21,699 nucleotides of DNA from contig NZ_JASPHQ010000025.1 of assembly GCF_030227225.1 (NCBI RefSeq), forward strand, positions 1 to 21,699, read 5' to 3'. Below the pieces are notes generated by a model that was not told where the DNA came from, did not search any database, and saw only the letters and a program-made list of their open reading frames with translations. Positions 7,169-13,338 of the stretch are shown piece by piece. The translations under genes were made by a program, and so were the position numbers. Within the stretch, counting starts at the first letter, position 1, and each line of letters starts with the position of its first letter. This DNA is from Corynebacterium rhinophilum (GTDB lineage Bacteria; Actinomycetota; Actinomycetes; Mycobacteriales; Mycobacteriaceae).

Positions 7169-8089
7169 CTATTTAAATGGGATTTGGGGTGCTGCGACGA
7201 TTGGGTCCGATTCACGGGCTTTTCGCCAGTTGACTCCATCGATGGTCACAAACTTTTCATCTTCATCTGGTTGCAGAGGAAAAAGTCGAACAGACAGGGA
7301 TTCTCCTTCACCTGGAATAGGGAGTTGAAGCGCATCGGCAATTTCGCGATGAGCGTTGTAATCGCCCAAAATAACGATCCCTTCGGGCTGAAGTGCTGAG
7401 CGTGAACCTCCGTTGTAGCGTATCCGCTTCATATAGTCTTTCTGCTGCGCGACGGTCGCTACGATGCCGCGTGGGATTCTCATTTCCTGGGCTGTTCGAA
7501 ATAATTCGTTCAAGCGTGCGGCGCCCGATTTGAGCGAAAGTATTCTGTCTTTGTCGTCCGGATCTAGTTGCAGAAGGGTATTCGGGGGAAATGGTTCATC
7601 AAAGTGCAGCCAGGTAATGTATTTCCTGCCCGCAGCTGAAACTGTCCGTTTTCCATCACGGTTTCCACCTTTGTTGAGTACAGAGTTATCAAACTTGATA
7701 AAGCCAACTCGGAAGCGGGAAGTTGCGTCGTCTGCGTGGCAAAGCATGCCATGATGCCCGAGTGCTTCACTAGGTATCATCCAGCCAAAACGAGACTTCG
7801 AATATTTACAATCTACTTCGTAGTCTTTGATTTCGAAGTCCATTACTTCGCCGTCATTGATTATGTCGTCAAACTCGCGTCGAATATTGATTTCTACGAT
7901 TGACCCGAGATGGGCTGATTCAGTTTTGGAAAGCTGTTCAATCGAATAGCGTCCGGTGTGTTGGCCATCGTAGATTTGGTCGAAAGAATCTCGAAAAACT
8001 CTGGCGAGCCGTTTTCCATCGGGATCAACAGACTGAAATGCCTCGATGAAAAGGGGGATTGCATTTTCGGGATGGTGCGGAGTGGTCAC
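7169..8089 (-). CDS. NaeI-like type II restriction endonuclease
   Basis: The 306-residue protein matches the NaeI endonuclease family in length (NaeI itself is 317) and in several stretches: QIYDGQHTGRY, then EQLSKTE, HLGSIVEINIRREF and EVDCKYS. The catalytic set of the PD-(D/E)xK type is visible as Asp84, Asp93 and Lys95 (D-C-K), with Glu66 nearby. The N-terminal half is the nuclease; the C-terminal half (from about residue 165) should be the winged-helix, DNA-binding part that makes NaeI a two-site (type IIE) enzyme. NaeI cuts GCCGGC; the same target is likely here but not proved. Start: GTG at 8089 with TAGGAAG six nt upstream; that signal overlaps the methyltransferase stop, so translation is probably coupled. 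Its base composition is clearly more AT-rich than the flanking genes, which suggests horizontal gain. Confidence 0.88.
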   Translation of the reverse strand: MTTPHHPENAIPLFIEAFQSVDPDGKRLARVFRDSFDQIYDGQHTGRYSIEQLSKTESAHLGSIVEINIRREFDDIINDGEVMDFEIKDYEVDCKYSKSRFGWMIPSEALGHHGMLCHADDATSRFRVGFIKFDNSVLNKGGNRDGKRTVSAAGRKYITWLHFDEPFPPNTLLQLDPDDKDRILSLKSGAARLNELFRTAQEMRIPRGIVATVAQQKDYMKRIRYNGGSRSALQPEGIVILGDYNAHREIADALQLPIPGEGESLSVRLFPLQPDEDEKFVTIDGVNWRKARESDPIVAAPQIPFK

Positions 8090-8097
8090 AATACTTC

Positions 8098-9135
8098 CTA
8101 AGCCAAGGTTGGTTGCAATATTTGAGCTGGTTCGGCGGGCTGTTCCGATTTAGTTAGTGGGCGCTTACGCAATGCTTTTTTGATCTGTTCCCCTATAGCT
8201 TTGGCGACAGGGGGTGGGAATGCATTGCCAACTTGTCGCCATTGAGCAGTTTTCCCTCCTGCCCAGTTCCAGTCATCTGGGAATCCCTGGATCACGCCAC
8301 CCATGCGGACTGTGAGGCGCGGTAATTCTTCTTCGTAGTTTAACGTGAAGTCCGAGGAAGGCGCTTCCTCCGCGATGGAAGTGCCCTTAACGCCGAGTGC
8401 CTTCCAAGCCTGCTTTGCCCGTGTGGGGCCTACGTCAGCGCCACCGTGTTTCTTGCTTCCGCCTACGAGAGTCGGTGCAACTGTGTTTGCGTTTGTAGCC
8501 CATTTCTCTGCACCTTTCCAGCCATTTTCGGCCATTAGATCTTTAAGAGCTTCTCCAACCGTTACTTGGTGAGGAATTTTGTTTGGCCACGCGAAAAACT
8601 CGGAGAACTCTTTCTTTAGAGCTACAAGGATGAAGCGAGGTCGTAGCTGCGGAACTCCGTAATCGGCAGCTTGGAGGAGCTCCCAGAATACCTGGTATCC
8701 CAACTCTTCAAGCTTGATAATTATATTTCGGCGGTAGTCAGCGAAGCGCTTTTGGCCGAGTCCTTTTACGTTTTCCAAAAGGACAGCAGGTGGGTCTATC
8801 TCATCGATCAGGCGCAGTGCCTCTGGGAAAAGATCACGGTCATCATCGGCCCCTAACTGTTTGCCGGCAATGGAAAATGGCGGGCAAGGAACTCCTCCGG
8901 CAAAGAGATCTATTTTATGACGCCATGGTTTGCCATCGAAGTCGTGAACATCCATTTCTAGAACGTTCCACTTTCCATGAGGTCCTGAACCTCCACGGTT
9001 GAGGCGTAGAGTCTGTGCAGCCCATTGGTCGACTTCGATGACAGCTTTGTGGGTGAATCCCGCAGTCTCTAGTCCTAGAGCTTGACCACCGGCCCCAGCA
9101 CAAATTTCTAGTGAAGTTAGTTTGTTATAGGTCAC
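8098..9135 (-). CDS. DNA (cytosine-5-)-methyltransferase of the NaeI-like system
   Basis: The 345-residue protein methylates cytosine at C5 using S-adenosylmethionine and would protect host DNA from the partner nuclease. Motifs in order: I (LEICAGAGGQALGLETAGF, residues 9-27, cofactor binding), IV with the catalytic Cys84 (GGVPCPPFS), VI (ENVKGLG, residues 121-127), VIII (QLRPRF, about 163-168), a variable target-recognition region (about 185-270), then IX/X (GFPDDW and QVGNAFPPPVA). Start: GTG at 9135 with AAAGGA about 7 nt upstream. It is the first gene of a two-gene operon; methylase before nuclease is the safe order for a mobile restriction system. Eight nt separate it from the endonuclease gene. 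Confidence 0.95.
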   Translation of the reverse strand: MTYNKLTSLEICAGAGGQALGLETAGFTHKAVIEVDQWAAQTLRLNRGGSGPHGKWNVLEMDVHDFDGKPWRHKIDLFAGGVPCPPFSIAGKQLGADDDRDLFPEALRLIDEIDPPAVLLENVKGLGQKRFADYRRNIIIKLEELGYQVFWELLQAADYGVPQLRPRFILVALKKEFSEFFAWPNKIPHQVTVGEALKDLMAENGWKGAEKWATNANTVAPTLVGGSKKHGGADVGPTRAKQAWKALGVKGTSIAEEAPSSDFTLNYEEELPRLTVRMGGVIQGFPDDWNWAGGKTAQWRQVGNAFPPPVAKAIGEQIKKALRKRPLTKSEQPAEPAQILQPTLA

Positions 9136-9145
9136 TGGGAAATCC

Positions 9146-9199
9146 TTTCTAGAAATTTCGTGATGTGGACGCGCTGGGCCCAGAGGTTCAACTATTTTA
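9146..9199. promoter_or_regulatory. Divergent control region of the restriction-modification island
   Basis: The 117-nt spacer between the methyltransferase and the divergent gene holds two perfect 10-bp palindromes: TTTCTAGAAA (9146-9155), overlapping the methyltransferase Shine-Dalgarno, and CTGGGCCCAG (9174-9183). TAAAAT on the minus strand (9194-9199) is a possible -10 box for the methyltransferase. Such palindromes often serve self-regulation in restriction systems; there is no separate controller gene here. Confidence 0.4.
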
Positions 9200-9212
9200 C
9201 CTTTAGGAGCAT

Positions 9213-9290
9213 ATGCAGAGTGTGGACAAATTGCTAAGCGTGTGTGGAATCTATGTTCGAAATGGTTGGAGGAATCTTGAGAAGTCCTAA
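9213..9290 (+). CDS. Possible 25-codon leader ORF overlapping the HNH-module gene
   Basis: ATG at 9213 follows a near-ideal Shine-Dalgarno (AGGAG, 5 nt spacing) and opens a 25-codon frame ending in TAA at 9288-9290. It overlaps the start of the longer gene in another frame. The peptide (MQSVDKLLSVCGIYVRNGW...) resembles nothing I know. The ribosome may be handed over to the longer frame, whose own starts (GTG 9244, ATG 9253, ATG 9262) lack a good ribosome-binding site. It may also be chance. Confidence 0.3.
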   Translation: MQSVDKLLSVCGIYVRNGWRNLEKS

Positions 9291-9660
9291 ATGGTTACGA
9301 GACGAGATTCTTCTTGTTGCTGAGGTGGGAATCAAACTTGGGTGGCCTTCGTCTTGTCCGGAGCGAGAACTGAGTCGTGTGACCGCACTCCTGGCTGGGG
9401 GATTAATGCACGGAGACGGAGCTGAACTTGAGCCAAAGTTTAGAAACGTAAATGGGGTCGGGCGAAAATACGCTGACCTAAATAGTGCCAGGCCTTCCTA
9501 TATAGGAAAGCCCACTAACGGAGGTAAAGCTACGGCTGGAATTGCAGCCCTAGCGGAGGAGGACCCTCAACTTGTCACCTATTTAGCGGAGGATGTGCGG
9601 AGGATGCTAGCGACTAGATCTTATCGAAGAAAAGACTTGAGCTACCTACCTTTCGATTAG
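9253..9660 (+). CDS. Stand-alone N-terminal module of HNH-type restriction enzymes
   Basis: The protein has 135 residues (138 if the GTG at 9244 is used). It reads like the N-terminal domain of McrA-like HNH restriction endonucleases, where I recall the pattern NPKW-RDE--LAL..., a run of Ser-x-x-Leu, then FRNPNGV--K..., then P-Y-GK---GGK. Here these appear as RSPKWLRDEILL, ELSRVTALL, FRNVNGVGRKYADL and PSYIGKPTNGGK. The HNH nuclease part (Cys pairs and HH/N) that should follow is missing: the protein stops about where the linker would begin. So it cannot cut by itself. It could be a DNA- or methyl-C-sensing accessory protein of the adjacent system, or a truncated relic. It is divergent from the methyltransferase and shares its AT-rich composition. 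Its last 47 nt overlap the mutT-like gene. Confidence 0.6.
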   Translation: MFEMVGGILRSPKWLRDEILLVAEVGIKLGWPSSCPERELSRVTALLAGGLMHGDGAELEPKFRNVNGVGRKYADLNSARPSYIGKPTNGGKATAGIAALAEEDPQLVTYLAEDVRRMLATRSYRRKDLSYLPFD

Positions 9661-10042
9661 GGGTGAGTTTTTCCACGGCTGGAATATCCGCTGGCGCCCA
9701 GGTCAGCTCCATTGCTTCTGCGGGGGTAACCCACCTGGTTGCGTCATGATCGCTCAGGCGAAGCTCGCCGCTGATGAGCGTGCAATAAAAGGTGGTTAGT
9801 TCGATGGTGGCAAAGTCGTACTCGTAGGTGGTTGTCGTGAGCTTGGTGCCTACGTGCGCGATGAGGTTGAGTTCCTCGCGAATTTCGCGAGCTAAAGCCT
9901 GTTCGGGTGTCTCGCCCGGTTCGATTTTTCCGCCTGGAAATTCCCAATGTCCTTCTAGGGGTTTTCCGGGCTTCTTGCGGCAGGCGAGGAATCGGTTGCC
10001 ATCGTGAAAGACGGCACCGACGACGCGGATGGGGTTAGACAT
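9614..10042 (-). CDS. MutT-type Nudix hydrolase
   Basis: The 142-residue protein is a small Nudix hydrolase of the MutT/8-oxo-dGTP type, expected to hydrolyse oxidised or unusual nucleoside triphosphates to monophosphates and so to limit mutation. The Nudix box is complete at residues 38-60: G38, E44, R52-E53, E56-E57 within GKIEPGETPEQALAREIREEL. A segment before it (GHWEFPGG) is typical of MutT. Start: ATG at 10042; upstream only a weak Shine-Dalgarno is seen. The last ~16 codons (after DIPAVEKLTPN) overlap the convergent HNH-module gene, so the C-terminus may have been changed when the restriction island arrived. Confidence 0.92.
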   Translation of the reverse strand: MSNPIRVVGAVFHDGNRFLACRKKPGKPLEGHWEFPGGKIEPGETPEQALAREIREELNLIAHVGTKLTTTTYEYDFATIELTTFYCTLISGELRLSDHDATRWVTPAEAMELTWAPADIPAVEKLTPNRKVGSSSLFFDKI

Positions 10043-10077
10043 AGTTCCATTGTGCCTTGAGCTAGGAAACGCTAGAC

Positions 10078-10099
10078 AATAACGTGTTATTTAGATAAC
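10078..10099. promoter_or_regulatory. Overlapping inverted repeats upstream of the YjiH-like gene
   Basis: AATAAC (10078-10083) and GTTATT (10086-10091) make a perfect 6-bp inverted repeat around GT. GTTAT (10086-10090) also pairs with ATAAC (10095-10099) around TTTAG's remainder. So three alternating half-sites of AATAAC/GTTATT type lie about 70-90 nt before the gene, between it and the divergent mutT-like gene. This looks like an operator with cooperative sites; the regulator is unknown and the site does not resemble the HutR motif. Confidence 0.4.
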
Positions 10100-10169
10100 G
10101 TAATCGCAATGTTCGCGTCAGGCTGTCGCGCGGGCTTGATCATCATGCAAGCTTGAGGGGCGGTCTATC

Positions 10170-11516
10170 GTGACTTCTACTGATTCAGTTAATTCCTCCA
10201 TCCAGAGCCATGACGGGGAAGTCCCGCGGCCTGAGGGACGGTGGAAACTCTTTGTTTATAGCGCCATTGGCGCGTTCGTGTTCTTCTTTCCTGTGACGTA
10301 TAAGGAAAAGAACTCCATTCCTTTGGACCACATGGTCACCATCGTGCGCGATAGCATTCCGGCGGTGGTGCCGTGGCTTATTTTTGCGCTCGCAGTGTAT
10401 GGAACGGTGCGTAGCTTTAGTACGGGGGCGTTTAAGGAAAGCGCGCTGCAGGCGGTCTTTGCGGTCCTCAATATCGCCGGTGCCATCATTTCCTTCCTCA
10501 TGGTTATTGACGCGCTGCCGTGGGTATTAGGTGATGAAGATTTGGTTCCCTTCTTGTGGAACTCCATTGCCACGCCGGTGGGGCTTATCGTGCCCATCGG
10601 CGGTACCTTCCTGGCATTTCTCATTGGCTTTGGGCTCTTGGAATTTGTCGGGGTGCTGATGCAACCCATCATGCGCCCGCTGTGGAAGACGCCGGGGCGC
10701 TCCGCCATCGATGCGGTGGCATCCTTTGTCGGTTCGTATTCGCTGGGCATTTTGGTCACGGACCGCGTCTATCAAAAGGGCGGTTATACCGGCAGAGAGG
10801 CTGCCGTTATTGCCACGGGATTCTCCACGGTATCGGCGGCGTTTATGGTTATCGTGGCTAAGCAGCTGGATTTGATGAATATCTGGGGCACGTACTTCGC
10901 CGTCACGCTGCTGGTGACGTTCCTGGTTACGGCCATTACCGTGCGCCTCCCGCCGCTGCGGACGATTCCGGATGAATACTGCGAGGATGCAGAGCCAGAC
11001 CCGGAAAAGCCGGTGGAAGGATCGCGCTTTAAGAATGCGTGGCGCGAGGCGATGCTGGCTCTGCAGCGTGCGCCGTCGCTGCCGCAGGCCATTTGGGATA
11101 ACCTGCGCGATGGCGTGCGCATGGCCGCGGCCATCGTGCCGTCCATCATGTCGGTGGGACTTATTGGCTTGCTGCTTGCGCGGTTTACCCCGATTTTTGA
11201 ATGGATTGGGTACCTGTTTTATCCCTTTGCCTGGATAGTGCAGCTGCCGGAGTCGGCGCTTGGCGGCAAAGCCGCGGCGATGGGCATTGCGGAGATGTTT
11301 CTACCCGCCACAGCGGTGGCAGGCAGTGACTCCATGGTGCTGAAATTCGTCATCGGGGTCGTGGCGGTCTCTGCCATCATCTTCTTCTCCGCCTTGGTGC
11401 CGTGCATTCTGGCCACCAAGATTCCGGTGAAGCTATCCCACCTGGTCATCATCTGGTTTGAGCGCGTCGCGCTCACCATCGTGATTGCGACCCCGATTGC
11501 GCACCTGCTGTTTTGA
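10170..11516 (+). CDS. YjiH-family membrane protein (nucleoside-recognition/Gate domain)
   Basis: The 448-residue integral membrane protein has about ten to eleven hydrophobic segments and matches the YjiH family, seen in the N-terminal segment (FFFPVTYKEKNSIPLDH), in the Gate-type segment around SIATPVGLIVPIGG, and in VGSYSLGILVTDRVY. A second Gate-like half begins near GVRMAAAIVPSIMSVG, with ALGGKAAAMGIAEMF afterwards. A charged cytoplasmic loop (about residues 265-300) divides the halves. Start: GTG at 10170 with GAGGGG upstream. Proteins of this group are presumed transporters, substrate not established. It converges on hutG with a 3-nt gap, and no other histidine permease is visible in the window, so uptake or export of a hut-pathway compound is a reasonable but unproved guess. 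Confidence 0.85.
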   Translation: MTSTDSVNSSIQSHDGEVPRPEGRWKLFVYSAIGAFVFFFPVTYKEKNSIPLDHMVTIVRDSIPAVVPWLIFALAVYGTVRSFSTGAFKESALQAVFAVLNIAGAIISFLMVIDALPWVLGDEDLVPFLWNSIATPVGLIVPIGGTFLAFLIGFGLLEFVGVLMQPIMRPLWKTPGRSAIDAVASFVGSYSLGILVTDRVYQKGGYTGREAAVIATGFSTVSAAFMVIVAKQLDLMNIWGTYFAVTLLVTFLVTAITVRLPPLRTIPDEYCEDAEPDPEKPVEGSRFKNAWREAMLALQRAPSLPQAIWDNLRDGVRMAAAIVPSIMSVGLIGLLLARFTPIFEWIGYLFYPFAWIVQLPESALGGKAAAMGIAEMFLPATAVAGSDSMVLKFVIGVVAVSAIIFFSALVPCILATKIPVKLSHLVIIWFERVALTIVIATPIAHLLF

Positions 11517-11519
11517 GTT

Positions 11520-12458
11520 TTATTGCCCGCTTACCGCAGTGAGGTGAGCATTAACGATGTCATCGATAAGCCGCGCCGCCGCCTTGGCGGTGTGGTTGTC
11601 TATGTCGAAGGTGGGGTTGAGCTCGACGACATCGACAAGCGCGAGCTTGCCCGTCGCGGCGATGGCGACCGCCAGGGCGCGGATGCGCTCGTAGGCAACG
11701 CCGAGGCTGGCCGGGGCGGATACGCCCGGTGCGGTGGAGGCGGGAAGGACATCCAGGTCGATGGAGAGGTGGACCTTGTCCGCGGCGGTGGTGGCCTGGG
11801 TGGCGAGCGCGCCGCATTCGGCCGGGGTGAGGTTTAGCAGCTCCTCATCCAGGGTGTAGTTGACGCCGAGCTTTTCGGCATCGTTGAAGAGCACCGCGGT
11901 GTTATTGGGGCGGGAGATGCCGAAGACGGTGTAGTCAAAGTCATCGGTGAGCTGGGAAATCTGGGTAAAGGGCGTGCCCGAGGTGGCGTGGTCTGCGTGG
12001 CGAAGATCGAAGTGGGCGTCCAAGTTGATGATGGGGGTCGCACCGCGCGCGCGGAACAGGCCGCGGTGGGAGCCGAAGGCGGTTTCGTGCCCGCCGCCCA
12101 AGATGATGGGCAGGGTAGTGCTGCGGACGAGTTCTTCGACCTTGTCAGATAGCGCCTCATGGGCGCCGTCGAGATCGTCGGCTTGGGTGGTGATGGTTCC
12201 GGCATCGGCAAGCGCATGGCCGTGGTGGACCGCCAGGGAGCCAAGGGCTGTGCGCAGGGCGGCGGGGCCGGCGGCGGCACCTTGGCGGCCGCCGTTGCGC
12301 AGCACGCCCTCATCAGAGGCAAAGCCCAGCAGGGTCACGGGCGCGGATTCGGCCTGGTTGATAACGCTATGCCAGCGCGCGTGCTCGGGGCCGGGGCCAT
12401 CGGAGCGGCCGGACCACTCGGGGGCGGGAGTAAAAAGTGGGGCTGATTCGGTATTCAT
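11520..12458 (-). CDS. hutG: Formimidoylglutamase
   Basis: This ureohydrolase of the arginase family cleaves N-formimidoyl-L-glutamate to L-glutamate and formamide, the last step of the pathway. The 312-residue protein keeps the two-manganese site: GGGHE (His124), DAHFD (Asp147, His149, Asp151) and SIDLDVLPASTAPG (Asp234, Asp236). The assignment to HutG rather than arginase or agmatinase rests on the hut neighbours. Start: ATG at 12458. There is no Shine-Dalgarno, but TAGTAT ends exactly 7 nt before the ATG, so the mRNA is probably leaderless. It is divergent from hutR (62 nt) and converges on the yjiH-like gene. Confidence 0.92.
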   Translation of the reverse strand: MNTESAPLFTPAPEWSGRSDGPGPEHARWHSVINQAESAPVTLLGFASDEGVLRNGGRQGAAAGPAALRTALGSLAVHHGHALADAGTITTQADDLDGAHEALSDKVEELVRSTTLPIILGGGHETAFGSHRGLFRARGATPIINLDAHFDLRHADHATSGTPFTQISQLTDDFDYTVFGISRPNNTAVLFNDAEKLGVNYTLDEELLNLTPAECGALATQATTAADKVHLSIDLDVLPASTAPGVSAPASLGVAYERIRALAVAIAATGKLALVDVVELNPTFDIDNHTAKAAARLIDDIVNAHLTAVSGQ

Positions 12459-12465
12459 AGTGCCG

Positions 12466-12471
12466 ATACTA
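12466..12471 (-). promoter_or_regulatory. -10 box of hutG (leaderless)
   Basis: On the minus strand TAGTAT is followed by 7 nt and the hutG ATG, which places the transcription start at or next to the start codon. Confidence 0.55.
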
Positions 12472-12506
12472 GAAGCGTGCGGTGAATTTGTCTGGCAGTA
12501 GCGGAA

Positions 12507-12512
12507 TATAAT
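12507..12512 (+). promoter_or_regulatory. -10 box of hutR (leaderless)
   Basis: A perfect TATAAT is followed by 8 nt and then the GTG at 12521. This decides the hutR start in favour of 12521 and against the TTG at 12512, which lies inside the -10 box. No convincing -35 is present. Confidence 0.6.
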
Positions 12513-12520
12513 TGGGCGCT

Positions 12521-13264
12521 GTGAGTGCTAACCGAGTCCCCGCCGCGCGCCATGCCCTGGACATCCTCAAGCTGCTATCGACTATCGATGTCCCGATTTC
12601 CGCCGCCCGCATCCAAGGCGAGCTCGGCCTGCCGCGCTCGACCACGTACCACCTGCTCGCGGAAATGGTCGATGCCGGGTTCGTTGCCCACCTGCCGGAG
12701 CACAAGACCTACGGCCTGGGGCTGGCCGCGTACTCGATGGCCTCTGCGTATGTAACCCAGCAGCCGCTGGTGCGCATGGCTACGCGCGATCTGGAGGAAT
12801 GCGCACGGCTCGTTGGCGGATCCGGCCACCTTTCGCGCATGGCGGGCTCGGAGATTTTATACCTGCAGGAAGTCCGCGCGCCGGGCGCTACCTCGTTGGT
12901 TACGGAGGTGGGAGTGCGCCTGCAGGCGCATAAGACGGCATCGGGCAGGGTGATGCTGGCACACCTGCCGGAATGGGAGGTCAAGGCCGCATTTGATACC
13001 GCGGGCGGGGAAAATTTTGGTCTCCTTAAAAAGCAGCTGGACCGGGCCCGTGCGCGCGGATGGGACCAAGAGATAGAAGAAATCTCGCGGGGACAGGCCT
13101 CGGTGGCGGTGCCCATCCTGGACCACCTGGAGCGGCCCGCGGCGGCCATTGCGGTGACCTATCCCGTGTCCACGCCGGGCGATGGGGTGGAGGCGCTCAT
13201 TGCGGCGCTGGGCCAGGCCGCGGAGAAAGTCGCGGGGAAAATGTATCGCCAGCGCGAAAAGTGA
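12521..13264 (+). CDS. hutR: IclR-family regulator of histidine utilisation
   Basis: The 247-residue protein has an N-terminal winged helix-turn-helix (about residues 10-65; ISAARIQGELGLPRSTTYHLL is the HTH) and a C-terminal IclR effector-binding domain (about 75-245) with the usual HKTASGRVMLA and VAVPILDH-ERPAAAIAVT segments. It lies between hutG and hutH and is read in the same direction as hutH. By its position it is the equivalent of HutR, the IclR-type regulator that I recall from Corynebacterium resistens. The likely ligand is urocanate or histidine. Start: GTG at 12521, set by the TATAAT eight nt upstream. A close match to the recalled HutR operator is found before hutU (15702-15715), but none at its own promoter. 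Confidence 0.88.
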   Translation: MSANRVPAARHALDILKLLSTIDVPISAARIQGELGLPRSTTYHLLAEMVDAGFVAHLPEHKTYGLGLAAYSMASAYVTQQPLVRMATRDLEECARLVGGSGHLSRMAGSEILYLQEVRAPGATSLVTEVGVRLQAHKTASGRVMLAHLPEWEVKAAFDTAGGENFGLLKKQLDRARARGWDQEIEEISRGQASVAVPILDHLERPAAAIAVTYPVSTPGDGVEALIAALGQAAEKVAGKMYRQREK

Positions 13265-13303
13265 GGTAGCATGCGGGCTAGCGCGTTAGGCTGTGACGTG
13301 AGC

Positions 13304-13309
13304 TATATT
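13304..13309 (+). promoter_or_regulatory. Possible -10 box of hutH
   Basis: TATATT lies 29 nt before the hutH ATG in the 74-nt gap after hutR. No clear -35 and no HutR-type site is seen in this gap, so hutH may also be reached by read-through from hutR. Confidence 0.35.
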
Positions 13310-13338
13310 TTGCTGCCCTAAAGACAATAGGAGTCATC

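Noticed and set aside
12490..12504. HutR operator in the hutG-hutR spacer
   Set aside because: TCTGGCAGTAGCGGA shares just the first half of the motif; the second half does not fit.
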